64,000 bases of DNA from an uncultured Bacteroidales bacterium (GTDB lineage Bacteria > Bacteroidota > Bacteroidia > Bacteroidales > Paludibacteraceae), in NCBI GenBank assembly GCA_900321605.1, contig ONWR01000012.1, positions 1 to 64,000 on the forward strand, given 5' to 3'. The notes beneath the pieces are model-generated. The model ran no database searches. It was not told where the DNA came from and saw only the letters and a program-made list of their open reading frames with translations. Position numbers and translations under genes: made by a program. Shown one piece after another: positions 44,837-54,635 of the stretch (positions are counted from its first letter, which is position 1; each line of letters opens with the position of its first letter).

Positions 44837-44895
44837 AAAAAAATGACATACGCAAGTTTGTATGCCATTTTTCTGCATTTTTCCACTAAGCCTCT
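44837..44895. repeat. 59-bp perfect duplicate of 57696-57754
   Basis: The same 59 bases occur at both places. In the copy at 57.7 kb they include the -33 part of the promoter of the Bro-N gene; here the -7 half is missing and the copy is followed by unrelated sequence. The 395 nt between the ATPase start and HicB (44649-45043) hold the ATPase promoter, this duplicate, a word array and a broken tail; no intact gene. Confidence 0.9.
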
Positions 44896-44949
44896 CATCC
44901 ACTAATCCTCTAATCCCCTAATCCTCTAATCCTCTAATCCACTCACCCA
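44883..44949. repeat. Word array (CCTCTAATCCACTAATCC)
   Basis: About eight words of the CTAATCC family directly 3' (minus strand) of the broken tail, as in the intact copy at 57743-57776 but longer. Confidence 0.82.
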
Positions 44950-45043
44950 TTAAGCTGCAGAGCGTTTACGCCGGAAGTAAACAAACATTCCAAGAGCAAG
45001 GGAAGAAGGGTGTCTCCGAGGGAAGAACAATGCTGATGGGATT
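44950..45043 (-). pseudogene. Broken copy of a cassette partner tail
   Basis: The minus strand encodes GDTLLPLLL and then, after a frame-breaking deletion of about 15 nt, GMFVYFRRKRSAA and a TAA. It matches the tail of the protein at 57777 (GDAVLPLLLMSLAFGMFVYFRRKRSAA in pieces) with the last eight residues identical. It starts right at the HicB stop, so only the 3' end of a small anchored gene is left here. Confidence 0.75.
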
Positions 45044-45382
45044 TTACAGCATCGCAGCTACGCGCAAATCAAGCGCTTGACTAATAAAAGCATTGATTGA
45101 CTCACCCGATTGTTTCGACAATGCAGCTATACGACTATGCGTCTCCGGCTTAATGCGGATATTCAGTCGCCCTGTATAACTCTTGCGAAGCTCAAGTCCC
45201 TCCTCTTTGCAATAAGCCACATAGTCATCTACTGCATCGTGAAAAGCTTGTGTCAACTCACTTACGCTTTGCCCTTCAAAGTTCACCAGACCATCTATGC
45301 CCTCTATTTTACCATAGAAGCATTCATCTTTCTCAGAAAAGTTAACGGTTCCAAGAAATCCTTTATAACTAATCGTATTCAT
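45044..45382 (-). CDS. HicB-like antitoxin
   Basis: A 112-residue protein with the HicB plan: the N-terminal partial RNase-H-like fold (GFLGTVNFSEKDECFYGKIEGIDGLVNFEG in parts) and a C-terminal ribbon-helix-helix (SYTGRLNIRIKPETHSRIAALSKQSGESINAFISQAL in parts), which binds DNA. I see no HicA toxin: the 18-codon ORF just upstream is too short and does not look like HicA. The gene may be an orphan regulator. Confidence 0.85.
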   Translation of the reverse strand: MNTISYKGFLGTVNFSEKDECFYGKIEGIDGLVNFEGQSVSELTQAFHDAVDDYVAYCKEEGLELRKSYTGRLNIRIKPETHSRIAALSKQSGESINAFISQALDLRVAAML

Positions 45383-45389
45383 AGCTAAC

Positions 45390-45446
45390 TTATTTTAAAT
45401 GTCCTTTACTTTGCAATTCCTCTAATACTTGCCTCAACGCATACAT
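45390..45446 (-). CDS. Tiny ORF upstream of HicB
   Basis: An 18-codon frame (MYALRQVLEELQSKGHLK) between the promoter at 45481 and the HicB ATG, 7 nt before it. It may be a leader peptide or the remains of a lost HicA-like gene. I do not recognise it. Confidence 0.35.
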   Translation of the reverse strand: MYALRQVLEELQSKGHLK

Positions 45447-45480
45447 TTTAACAATGTTGCCTGGGTGCGGTTTGTTTGTG

Positions 45481-45511
45481 CAAAGGTAACTATTTTTTAG
45501 TTACAATCCAA
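45481..45511 (-). promoter_or_regulatory. Promoter of the HicB gene
   Basis: On the minus strand TTTG (complement of CAA at 45509), 20 nt, TACCTTTG. The leader to the HicB ATG is about 90 nt. Confidence 0.8.
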
Positions 45512-45654
45512 ATATTTTGACAAAAAAATGCAAAATTTCTTCTTTTAGGGACTATTTTGGCTGTTTTAGGTAACGCAAACAACCACAACCAGCATCTAAG
45601 CAGGCTGTGATTGTTTCTAATGCTCTAATTTGCTAACGGGTTAACGTTTTGATG

Positions 45655-45690
45655 CAATCAAAACCATTTTAACCATTTAACTTTTTAACG
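45655..45690. repeat. Junction word array (GGTTAAAATGG) with stop codon
   Basis: On the minus strand ACGTTAAAAAGTTAAATGGTTAAAATGG: the words give the last residues TLKS and the TAA stop of the small anchored protein. Confidence 0.65.
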
Positions 45691-46063
45691 TTTGTTTACG
45701 ACGGAAGTAAACAAACATTCCAAAAGCAAAGGACATCAAGAGCAACGGAAGAACGGCATCGCCGATGGGGTCAGGATTGATAGGAGGCGCTTTGTGTATC
45801 GTACCCGGCTTTTTAGGCTTGGCCGGAGAATAACTTGCACCTTCCAGCGTAGCCGTACCATCTGCATTAAGTTCCGGGTTGGCGCTATACGTACTCCCTG
45901 AGCCGGACATACTGCTCGTTGATTGGAAGGTTGCACTCGGAGCCGAAGCTCCGAATGCTTTTTGTTCCTCACCTTGCGTTGCTCCGAAGATCTGTGCCAC
46001 AGCTGTAAAGCTGATAGCCAATAACAAACTGCTAATTACAATTACTTTTTTCATATCTTTCAT
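45677..46063 (-). CDS. Small anchored protein with PIGDAVLP...FRRK tail (cassette partner)
   Basis: A 128-residue protein: a signal peptide (VIVISSLLLAISFTAVAQ), a polar middle with FQSTSSMSGSGSTYS and NPELNADGTA, a Pro-rich stretch (KPKKPGTIHKAPPINPDP) and the tail IGDAVLPLLLMSFAFGMFVYF-RRK. The pattern [FW]QSTS.M.GSGS.YS and the tail are shared with the protein at 57777. It starts 19 nt after the stop of the 2663-residue protein. I know no function; by plan it is exported and anchored by its C-terminal helix. Confidence 0.75.
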   Translation of the reverse strand: MKDMKKVIVISSLLLAISFTAVAQIFGATQGEEQKAFGASAPSATFQSTSSMSGSGSTYSANPELNADGTATLEGASYSPAKPKKPGTIHKAPPINPDPIGDAVLPLLLMSFAFGMFVYFRRKQTLKS

Positions 46064-46082
46064 TCTTTAATTCTTTCATTCA

Positions 46083-49000
46083 TCATTTTACCAACTGTCC
46101 ATCTGCGCTGAATACTCTTCCACCACGGATGATATACAGTTTGTCATTGTATATCACTTTCTGTACATCCAGCGTCTCATCGTCCAGATTAGTTACTCCG
46201 GTTGCGATTTCCGTTGTGGTATATGGTATCTTGCTGATGACGAAGCGAGCCGCATTATCTCCTGCATTCGATACGAACGGATAAGTTGTCTCGTTACTGA
46301 TGAGCGTTGACTTTTGCTCCTTCACGTCATTGAGGTACCATGTCTCATTGCCATTATAGACAAACGAGAAGGTGTACGTATTATCAGCTCTTCCCGGATG
46401 GAATGCCATCAATGTTCCTTCGATCTCCGGCACACAGTTAACTACAAAGTAGCCTTCTTGTGTTGCTGCATACAGTTGCGGAGCAGATCCATCGCCTTCC
46501 ATATATTCACCATCCCAACCGTCATCATATCCGTTCGTAAAGTCTTCACGACCCAGGATATAAGCGTTCGCCGTCCATCCATTTTCGCCGCGAACACGCA
46601 GACGCATTGCATCCGGTCTTTCTTTTTCAGCCTCAGCACGACGTGGAGCACGAGTCGGTTCTATCTTTAGATCTGTCAATGCCGGTGTGTAAACCAAGCG
46701 ATTGAAGTCAAGCCTCAAACTCGGGTTGGAACTGGTTGCCATTACCGAGAAGGCCTGCATTGCAGGAATGACTGTGGTTACTGCGCCTAAGTCTTCCAAC
46801 TCGGATGCTGACTTAACAGGAATAACACTATATGTACCTGCTCCTTCATTATCAGCCCCACCATCCATGGTACTTCCGCCTTCTGCATACTGTTCCGGAG
46901 TACCGGCATTGAAGATATAAATCGATTTATTTACATTCACAAAGTCATCATCCTCAAATTTGTCAATATGAATCGGCGCAGTCCATGAGTTAGCGAACAT
47001 ATTCTCCGGCCAAGAGGAGTTGTAATACATCTTGCCATTCTCTATAGTAAACTCAACATTAGTGCTGGCATTCAAGTGGCCTGTTCTACCATTCAGGTCG
47101 AGATAGTTTCCGCTGGTGTTGTTTGATAACTGGTTATAACCCATGAACGGATCCATCGTATTGCCATAACTCAGTTTATTCCACCATCCGTGACTACCAT
47201 TAGCCGCTGGTACAAACTTAAAGAGCTGAATCTCATAATCCACATACGGTGTCTCATCGCTGAACGGACTACCAAGGTACTGGTTCACAAAACCATTATC
47301 GTATCTCACTTTCGTCTCGAAGTTGACGGTCGCGGCATTCGAACCATCATGCGAACCCATTACCAGCGCACCCGTACCTGCTGCACGTGTCGAGTTGATG
47401 ATCACATCCGCTGCTGCAGTTGCAATGCGATTACTTCCGGTTGTTGTCTTCTGCATCTTCTCGGCTATGATCAATGCCTTGCCGGCACTAACAATTATCT
47501 TACCTGTCGCGCCGCTATATTGATTAACCAGCACATCTTTCGCCTTGGCATCAGCAATATCTACTGTTACTGGTTTCGAAATAACTACGCGGTCATCAAT
47601 TGTCGGCAGGCTTGCTCCTCGTCCATTAGAACCAATCCAGTTAGCCGTTGCATTCCAGTTTCCGCTTGATGCCGTCGGCAAGAACTCTTTACTATCCGGA
47701 CAAACGTAACGTTTGACCTTCATAGATGTTACGTACGGATTCTGTAATGTTGCAGATGTTGGTCCATTACCGCGGTGTAAAGTTATTGAACTAGTATTAG
47801 CCGGTACACCCGATAAAACAATTTCGTTTTCTCCACAAGAAGGAGTGCCAGACGTTCCTATCATCGTACTTTCATCGCTCAATGTAGTTGTACCATCGTA
47901 AATATGCAATTTGCTATCTCCGACTCCCGGAACTTTGGCTATGTTAACAATTACCTTATCTCCATCTTTGAAATACTCACCACTCTTCAGCGTCAAATAG
48001 ATGTATTGATTATCTCCGCCTATTTTACCACCTGTACCACATCCTCCATCAGGAGATGTCCAATCCTGTAGATTTACTTTATACCCATCGCTCGAAGCTA
48101 TTAACGCACCCTCCGGAGTTCCAGCATTTTTGCTAGTCGCTGTGACTCCTGCTATCACAGTCCATTCACAGTCCATCTCCTTTATAGTAATATCACAAGT
48201 TGCTGTCTTACCGCAGTGCGTAGCATCCGCTGCGATAGCAGCCGTAATAGTAGCCGTACCGCGTGAGACAGCAGTAACAACACCAGTAGAGGGGTTCAGC
48301 GTTACACAACCTGCCGGTGTAGCACTTTTCAGTGTATAGGTCACACTTCCTATGCTACCGTCCTTATTCAGACTCGGTGTAGCCGTCAGGTCAGCATCAT
48401 CCATCCAGATCGTCGTCTTGCTATAACTCAACTCCGGGTCAATCGGCGTACAATCCTCGCAGCCGGTAACAGTAATAGCATGCAAATAAGTTTTATCCAA
48501 TCCCGACTTCAAGGCGATAGTAAACGAATTAGCCTCAACGAGGGACGATTCCTCAGTAACCGTATACGATTGAGTGAATGAATCATATGCTGTTTCAGAC
48601 GCTTTATTTACCGGCGAGCAATCATATCCGCTTACAACCAAACCGCTTGTCTTTGATGTTCCTGATTTTGCACCATCAGAAACAGCTGCTGTTAATGTGA
48701 TGACACTTCCTACGGTAAGATGGTTGCTTCCTGAAAGAGTTACTGTTACTTGCTTTGAAGAACCATCCATCACAAGACCTGCGTTTGCGCTCTTACTATT
48801 ACTGCCAAGAGCAGCTGAACCTGTATTCTTAATCGTACCACCTGTGATTGTTCCTACCACTTTTGCAGCATCAATAGATCCATCAACAGCCACATCTGAC
48901 CAATCACCGTTCTTCACTAAGTTCGTCGCACTAAAGCACGGCGGTTCAGAGACGGTAACGGTAATCATATTTGATGTTGCAGTACCGCAATCCGCTGTTA

Positions 49001-52000
49001 CTTCTACTTTATAATAATACGTACCCGCGGAAGCTTTTGATGTCGTATAAGTAGCACTCATAGCTCCATCAATACTTTCCTCACCGGCTCCACCGGAAGA
49101 TGTATAACTATACCATTGATAGGTTTTAGTGCCTTGACCGGTTGCTACCATTCCTGTACCCAGCGTAAAGTTTTCACCTTCAATAGCATCTACAGATGTC
49201 GTCGGCTGGGTGGATATGCTTGTTGCAGCATACTTAGTTGCAGACAAAGCGGAGGAAGTAACAGAAGTACTGATCTTTCCTGCTTTGCTGACAGTTACCG
49301 TAACGGTATAGTCCGTTCCATTTGCATCAGGAGTATAACTTGCAGTCGTTGCCTTCTCCGTCGCACCTTTCTTCCATGAGTACGAAATGCTCTCACCGGC
49401 TGCAGAGATGGTCGAAGCATTGCTCGGCGTTGCATTCCATGCAGAATAACTACATCCCGCTTGGTTGCTCAAACTCGGTAACGTCGGAGTAGTACACGGC
49501 GTAGCAGACTGACAGTTGGAAATAGTGATTGAATACAATTTTGTAGAACCTTTCTTCGAAAGAGTTAATACATTCTTTCCTAAAAGTTCTGTATCAGTAT
49601 TCAAGACAGTATAAGTTGTGGTAAAGTTACCTTCAGCTCCCGGATTAACAAGGTAGGAATCGTAACCGTTTATTTTAACACCATTATTACTTGCAGCATA
49701 ACCCGTTACGCTAATAATAGAACCGGCTTTGATGATATGAGCAGACATGGTTATAGTGATGACATCCTTATTTGCATCAAAGTACCAACCGTATTGTTGT
49801 CCGCTATTATTCGGTTTTTTAACTGTCATGGACTTTGAATCTCCATCCGCATTCGAGTATACCGCCGTACCTCCTGTCAATGTCGCACAGTTCTTCGAGC
49901 CCTGCGATATAGATTCATTATTAGCCAACGTAGCATCACTTCCTGCACTACTATTGGCTATCATCTGGAAGTTAGCAGGAGCTGTATAGTCGCAAGCCTG
50001 ACTTGCAATCTCAGAATCCGTACAGTTGCTCTGATATGCAATCGCCTTCACCGTACAATCAGCAGCGATACTAAAGGTAGTACTATAAACCGTACCGGTA
50101 CTGCTACTCGGATCGGTACCATCTGTCGTATAACGAACCGTCGTTCCGCTCGGAACAGTGATACTAACCGTGTTGTCGCCATTATCCGTAATGGTCGGTG
50201 TGTTACATTTCCAGTGCGGGAAGAACTCTTGTGCCGCATTCGTGGTATAACTACCGCTCAGCGCATAAGCTAATGCACCGCCGTCACTCGTCGACCAACC
50301 GTCTTGCGCGTGCCCGCCATAAGTGAACGTGCTACCCGGCAACGTGAAGTTTACACCGTGTGTTTTGGTTTCACTGGCCTTTGAACCGGTTCCGTTAGTA
50401 CCTTTATTATAGGAAATAGTATAGGTCTTCAGCGTAAAGCTTGCGGCGATAGTTGTTTCGCCGGTGACTTCATAGTTCGCGCTATAAGCACCGCCGTTAA
50501 TTGTAATAGCACTCGCATCATATCCTTCATCTGCAACTGCAGTAATCGATGATAAGATCACCGTGTGCGCCAGATCGGCATAACCGCTGGTCAACGTAGA
50601 TGCTACATTCGACGTATTCGTATAGTTAACTGTAATCGTACCATTCGAATACGGACTAATCGTCACGCGGTCGGTCTTCATGCCGGATGTAATGGTCTTG
50701 CTGTAGAACTCACAGTTATTATTCTGAGCATCTCCACCCTTTGAGTGATCAACACCCGGCGTCACCGTCACAGCATCAGCCGTTACTGATGCACCTTCAT
50801 AAGCAATTGAGGCAGTAATAGCTGGGGTGTTTTTAGTATTGTATATCGACCCATTACCACCTGCGGCATTACCAATCTGCCAAGCAAAGAAGCCATTATA
50901 CTCCCTTGTCGTCATTTTATAGAGGTTCGCAGTACCATGAACCAAGGAGAGTCGATCCGCTTGGCTATGTGAAGAGTGACCTATACGATAGTATATACTG
51001 CTTCCTGTCCATTTGAGCACATTATTATCGAAATATATCACTTTGCCCGCAGCTTGGTTGACCACAGGGAAGGTGACTGAGGTAACTATTGCACCCAAAT
51101 TCGAGTAATTAATAGTAAAGGTATAAGTAGCGGCATTCGTAGTGGTCAAACCGCAATCTGTACCATTGACATTGGTTGTCCAATTGGTACAGTTATTCTC
51201 TTGCATCGTTCCCTCATTACCGTAGTAATGTCCGCAACCATCGGCGATATTAAATCCATATGTCCAGTTAAAACCAAGGGAGATAGAGGCCGTCGCAGTC
51301 GTTCCATCCACCTTCACGAAATCTACATTTCCATAAGATTTGCCACCCTTTGAACCATTGACATACAATCTCAGAATCTTTACATCATAGTTCTCATGAC
51401 TATTTGTTACAGCCCAGATAGACGTGGCATTACATGTCACCTTGCAATAGTACGAACCGGCATCTTCAAAAGCGCAACTGTTCTTTGTATAGGTTGCACT
51501 CTTCGCACCGTCTATCCTATTGCCGTCAGCCTTTCCGCCTTTGTACCATTGATAGGTCGTCGGACCGTTATTGCCACTCGGAGTACACGTCAAGGAGATG
51601 TTATCTCCCGGGAAATAATGGTACGTACCACTTATCACGGCACTCGAAGGAGCAGAAGGTACAGAATTCAACGTAATAACGATATTTCCGTTGATCTTAT
51701 TCGCCGTGATAGTCAGTGTACCTGTTCCGGAATCCCATGTATAATCTGTTCCGCTGGTAGCTGAATTGCCGCCGATGGTTACCGTCGGACTTGGCATCGA
51801 ATAACCCGAAACCGCAGCAAATACCGCCGTATAATCACTACCACCAGCAGTTGTTGCACCGCTGGTCTTTGTCACATTCGTCAGCGTGTGGGTGACGGTT
51901 ACCGTCGAAGTAGTGAAACTATCACCCGTTAATGCCCTCCAAGCACTCTTGTTCGAACCACATTTAGCACGAGCCCATGCGTAGAAAGTTGTACCTGCAT

Positions 52001-54074
52001 ATAGATTAGTAATTGTTATGCTCTTAGTATTCGAAGAATGCGTTGCCGTAGTACCCGCAACAGGATCCTTACTTGCTGTCGATACATAGAACTCATAGTC
52101 ATTCGTATTGGCTGCGTCCTCTACAGTTAAGGTCACACCTTTTGCTGTGATGCTCGATTTAGTTAATGCTGTCGGAGCAGCAGGAGTCATGTCGGCAGCA
52201 GTAATCTCTACCGATACAGCGTCACTCCAGCAAGTTCCGGTCGAATAATACGAGCGGATATAATACGTACCCGGAGTTGTTACATCTTTGGTTGCACCGC
52301 TTTCCGATGTGCTTGTTCCGGTTGATGATGCCTGCCAGTACCAAGTGTTATTAGAAGCAGGTGAACCACTCGCCGTTAATCTCATCGTACAACCACTCAA
52401 CGTTCCTTTACTTATCGTTCCTGGCTGCGTTGCAGAACAAACCGCTGCTGCCGGACGGAAGATTTCAAGGTAATCAAGGTATGCCGTATTACTACCGGTA
52501 CGTACTAAATACACATTTGATAAAGAACCAAATGCAGATGCCTGAGCTGCAGTAACCTCTACGGTTTGAATAGTTCCATGTGTAGCAGTGGCTCCATTTA
52601 AACTTATCTGATTAGTCGTAGTGCCTTTTGCTGTCTGAAGAGAGAGTTGGACAGTACTACCACTTCCGCTTAAATACCGATATTTAATTTGATCCCCTTC
52701 TTGTATGGAGCAATCTAAACCGAGAATAAGCCACCCGGAATTTCCTCCATAGAAATTAAATGAATTATTATTGTATTTCAAGTTGCCTGTATTTGCACTA
52801 CTTGCACGAGCCGCCAATGTTCCTCCTACTAATTCGGACAAAGCGTTTGTTGTAGTTTGGGGATAATCCTGATCTTTATTTCCGCATATATTGCCTGTTT
52901 CTAAACCACTACTCTTTGTCGTAAATTTATACACAGTCTGACCACTATTGGAAGATGGACAGGATATAGGTGTACATGTAACACAACTGGTATGACCATT
53001 GTACGTTATTGTCACATTATATGGTCCACCGGCAGGAGTTGTAAACTTGATATTATGGTCATTCGCCCCTCCATCGGATATTGTGGCATTTCCACACGAT
53101 GATTTATCGCCAAGTTCATTCCATCCTATTGCATGGTCGAATGTTCCAAACAACGTCAATTTATACTGACACGCTGTAGAGCCAGCAACTCTATGGATAG
53201 TAATGGAGCCATTCTCTAACGGATGATCTTTTGTTGACCATGTGTTTCGAGCAAAACTTGCAGCTAAATAGCGATTGGCTATCGTAAACTTAAACTTGTA
53301 ATTATTGCTGTTATTACTTCTCCAACCTGCTTGATCCGAATTAACACAATACTCAAATATATACGTTGCTCCAGGTACAAAATTTCCTGCCAAGCAATTA
53401 ATATTCATACCACCATCTTTACCATATTTGGCATGATTTCCGGTTTTATTCTCAATCCAATATCCTCTGTAATTAGACCAATCTGGGGCTGTGTCACCTT
53501 CTTTGTATATTCTGTATTGGAGATCACTCCAAGCTATACCTACACCTTCTCTCCAAACATATACATAGAATTTATCCAGAGTAAGTTCATATATGGTACC
53601 TAAATCTCCCGCAGATGCCTGAGTAGCACCTACGTTAGCCCAATATTCATTTCCTCCATCCTTTAGAAACCGTAACTGGATTGCTTTTCCTCCTTCTTCA
53701 TAATATCCAGCGCCTCCCCAAGCCATACCGATATTGGCGATACTCATCACGAGTACAGCAAAAATCATGGCAACGTGTTTCCACACGCGCGCAGATAAAC
53801 CGACAGAGATAGCACGTACCTGATCCAAATCAGACTGACGAGACACAATCGAGACAGAATCGAGTCGGGAGCAAAACGAGGGTAATACGAGGGCAAAACG
53901 AGGGCAAGTCCTACTCAATGCCCCTTTTTCACTCCATTTCTCGTCCTCTGACGTTAGCTCTGTCCGTTGTGTGACATTGCAGTTCTGACCATCATCGTGC
54001 ATAGATGCACTGACTGTCATCCCATTTCTCTTACTGCATCCCTGCAGCATTTGAGTTAAGTTAAAGTTTCTCAT
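46083..54074 (-). CDS. Giant secreted multidomain surface protein (2663 aa)
   Basis: A 2663-residue protein. The export helix (HVAMIFAVLVMSIANIGMAWG) lies near residues 97-117, behind an unusually long, polar N-terminal extension. Blocks: a DUF-like ligand-binding part to 400, a fibronectin type III domain near 630-720 (TPAAPTALTKS, YAGTTFYAWARAKCG), an Ig-like domain near 815-890 (TYQWYKGGKADGNRI, GSYYCKVTC), InlB-type repeat near 1210-1275, a CHB_HEX-type repeat near 1290-1340 (VRYTTDGTDPSSST), Ig and Big_2-like parts to 1930 and the shared C-terminal module (MFANSWTAPIHIDKF, TTVIPAMQAF, GYDDGWDG) ending in VQKVIYNDKLYIIRGGRVFSADG. Probably a type-IX-exported surface protein. Confidence 0.8.
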   Translation of the reverse strand: MRNFNLTQMLQGCSKRNGMTVSASMHDDGQNCNVTQRTELTSEDEKWSEKGALSRTCPRFALVLPSFCSRLDSVSIVSRQSDLDQVRAISVGLSARVWKHVAMIFAVLVMSIANIGMAWGGAGYYEEGGKAIQLRFLKDGGNEYWANVGATQASAGDLGTIYELTLDKFYVYVWREGVGIAWSDLQYRIYKEGDTAPDWSNYRGYWIENKTGNHAKYGKDGGMNINCLAGNFVPGATYIFEYCVNSDQAGWRSNNSNNYKFKFTIANRYLAASFARNTWSTKDHPLENGSITIHRVAGSTACQYKLTLFGTFDHAIGWNELGDKSSCGNATISDGGANDHNIKFTTPAGGPYNVTITYNGHTSCVTCTPISCPSSNSGQTVYKFTTKSSGLETGNICGNKDQDYPQTTTNALSELVGGTLAARASSANTGNLKYNNNSFNFYGGNSGWLILGLDCSIQEGDQIKYRYLSGSGSTVQLSLQTAKGTTTNQISLNGATATHGTIQTVEVTAAQASAFGSLSNVYLVRTGSNTAYLDYLEIFRPAAAVCSATQPGTISKGTLSGCTMRLTASGSPASNNTWYWQASSTGTSTSESGATKDVTTPGTYYIRSYYSTGTCWSDAVSVEITAADMTPAAPTALTKSSITAKGVTLTVEDAANTNDYEFYVSTASKDPVAGTTATHSSNTKSITITNLYAGTTFYAWARAKCGSNKSAWRALTGDSFTTSTVTVTHTLTNVTKTSGATTAGGSDYTAVFAAVSGYSMPSPTVTIGGNSATSGTDYTWDSGTGTLTITANKINGNIVITLNSVPSAPSSAVISGTYHYFPGDNISLTCTPSGNNGPTTYQWYKGGKADGNRIDGAKSATYTKNSCAFEDAGSYYCKVTCNATSIWAVTNSHENYDVKILRLYVNGSKGGKSYGNVDFVKVDGTTATASISLGFNWTYGFNIADGCGHYYGNEGTMQENNCTNWTTNVNGTDCGLTTTNAATYTFTINYSNLGAIVTSVTFPVVNQAAGKVIYFDNNVLKWTGSSIYYRIGHSSHSQADRLSLVHGTANLYKMTTREYNGFFAWQIGNAAGGNGSIYNTKNTPAITASIAYEGASVTADAVTVTPGVDHSKGGDAQNNNCEFYSKTITSGMKTDRVTISPYSNGTITVNYTNTSNVASTLTSGYADLAHTVILSSITAVADEGYDASAITINGGAYSANYEVTGETTIAASFTLKTYTISYNKGTNGTGSKASETKTHGVNFTLPGSTFTYGGHAQDGWSTSDGGALAYALSGSYTTNAAQEFFPHWKCNTPTITDNGDNTVSITVPSGTTVRYTTDGTDPSSSTGTVYSTTFSIAADCTVKAIAYQSNCTDSEIASQACDYTAPANFQMIANSSAGSDATLANNESISQGSKNCATLTGGTAVYSNADGDSKSMTVKKPNNSGQQYGWYFDANKDVITITMSAHIIKAGSIISVTGYAASNNGVKINGYDSYLVNPGAEGNFTTTYTVLNTDTELLGKNVLTLSKKGSTKLYSITISNCQSATPCTTPTLPSLSNQAGCSYSAWNATPSNASTISAAGESISYSWKKGATEKATTASYTPDANGTDYTVTVTVSKAGKISTSVTSSALSATKYAATSISTQPTTSVDAIEGENFTLGTGMVATGQGTKTYQWYSYTSSGGAGEESIDGAMSATYTTSKASAGTYYYKVEVTADCGTATSNMITVTVSEPPCFSATNLVKNGDWSDVAVDGSIDAAKVVGTITGGTIKNTGSAALGSNSKSANAGLVMDGSSKQVTVTLSGSNHLTVGSVITLTAAVSDGAKSGTSKTSGLVVSGYDCSPVNKASETAYDSFTQSYTVTEESSLVEANSFTIALKSGLDKTYLHAITVTGCEDCTPIDPELSYSKTTIWMDDADLTATPSLNKDGSIGSVTYTLKSATPAGCVTLNPSTGVVTAVSRGTATITAAIAADATHCGKTATCDITIKEMDCEWTVIAGVTATSKNAGTPEGALIASSDGYKVNLQDWTSPDGGCGTGGKIGGDNQYIYLTLKSGEYFKDGDKVIVNIAKVPGVGDSKLHIYDGTTTLSDESTMIGTSGTPSCGENEIVLSGVPANTSSITLHRGNGPTSATLQNPYVTSMKVKRYVCPDSKEFLPTASSGNWNATANWIGSNGRGASLPTIDDRVVISKPVTVDIADAKAKDVLVNQYSGATGKIIVSAGKALIIAEKMQKTTTGSNRIATAAADVIINSTRAAGTGALVMGSHDGSNAATVNFETKVRYDNGFVNQYLGSPFSDETPYVDYEIQLFKFVPAANGSHGWWNKLSYGNTMDPFMGYNQLSNNTSGNYLDLNGRTGHLNASTNVEFTIENGKMYYNSSWPENMFANSWTAPIHIDKFEDDDFVNVNKSIYIFNAGTPEQYAEGGSTMDGGADNEGAGTYSVIPVKSASELEDLGAVTTVIPAMQAFSVMATSSNPSLRLDFNRLVYTPALTDLKIEPTRAPRRAEAEKERPDAMRLRVRGENGWTANAYILGREDFTNGYDDGWDGEYMEGDGSAPQLYAATQEGYFVVNCVPEIEGTLMAFHPGRADNTYTFSFVYNGNETWYLNDVKEQKSTLISNETTYPFVSNAGDNAARFVISKIPYTTTEIATGVTNLDDETLDVQKVIYNDKLYIIRGGRVFSADGQLVK
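53838..53908. repeat. In-frame word arrays in the N-terminal extension
   Basis: Two adjoining arrays, GAGACACAATCGAGACAG words and AAAACGAGGGCAA words, encode residues near 56-79 of the giant protein (CPRFALVLPSFCSRLDSVSI), just before the export helix. Confidence 0.65.
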
Positions 54075-54118
54075 AATGTTTTTTGGTATTAAAAGTTATT
54101 ATTTGTGTTTTCTATCTT

Positions 54119-54137
54119 TTACGCGTACACGTACGCG
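54119..54137. promoter_or_regulatory. ACGCGTACACGTACGCG palindrome
   Basis: CGCGTAC-AC-GTACGCG is a perfect 7-2-7 inverted repeat, 45 nt upstream of the giant gene. A related element, ACGTAC-GCGT-GTACGT, is at 55563-55578. No consensus -7 promoter is visible in this gap, so these may mark an operator or simply more tandem words (hexamers ACRCGN). Confidence 0.4.
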
Positions 54138-54198
54138 GGTTAATTTATATATGGTGTTGTGAGTATAAGTCAACCCAATGACTTATACCCTGATTTTA

Positions 54199-54618
54199 TT
54201 ATGGATAGATAATAAGATCTAATCTGTCAATAAAACTCTCTAACTCTTCTATCTGACTTAATAGAAGTTTCTTGGAATCTTTATATACTTGGCTAGGATC
54301 TATAATTATTCCAACAAATTGACCCGCGTCTTTAAAATCCTTTAGATACTTTGTATTAGGATTGTCAAAAGATGAAGTATATATTTCTTCGCAATAAGCA
54401 CACCAAGCTCTATATTCTCTAAAAAAATTGTTTGATGTGTTTTCGTCATATGCTTTACGACCATATGCATCAAGCACAATAATATCTACCGGATATTTAT
54501 TATAGATATCCTTACCTTTCACAACTTGTTGGTCCATAAGAGACTTTAACTCTTCCTTTGTTCTTGTTACATGACACACACCTAACACAATTTCATTGTT
54601 TTGATTTTTTTTTGCCAT
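54199..54618 (-). CDS. Hypothetical protein
   Basis: A 139-residue soluble protein that I do not recognise. It is AT-rich compared with its neighbours. Features: VLGVCHVTRTKEELKSLMDQ at the start in parts, a hydrophobic strand PVDIIVLDAYG, an aromatic block NFFREYRAWCAYCEEIY, GQFVGIIIDPSQ and a C-terminal helix with Leu repeats (LLLSQIEELESFIDRLD). It follows the 54636 gene by 17 nt and the two probably form an operon. Confidence 0.5.
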   Translation of the reverse strand: MAKKNQNNEIVLGVCHVTRTKEELKSLMDQQVVKGKDIYNKYPVDIIVLDAYGRKAYDENTSNNFFREYRAWCAYCEEIYTSSFDNPNTKYLKDFKDAGQFVGIIIDPSQVYKDSKKLLLSQIEELESFIDRLDLIIYP

Positions 54619-54635
54619 AATAATTAGATTTTTAG

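Noticed and set aside
43578..44855. Long version of the ATPase beginning at 44855
   Set aside because: The promoter at 44700-44730 lies inside it, and the family starts with MENPFKFG; the first 69 residues are an open-frame extension.
45383..45480. HicA toxin upstream of HicB
   Set aside because: Only an 18-codon frame exists there and it does not match HicA.
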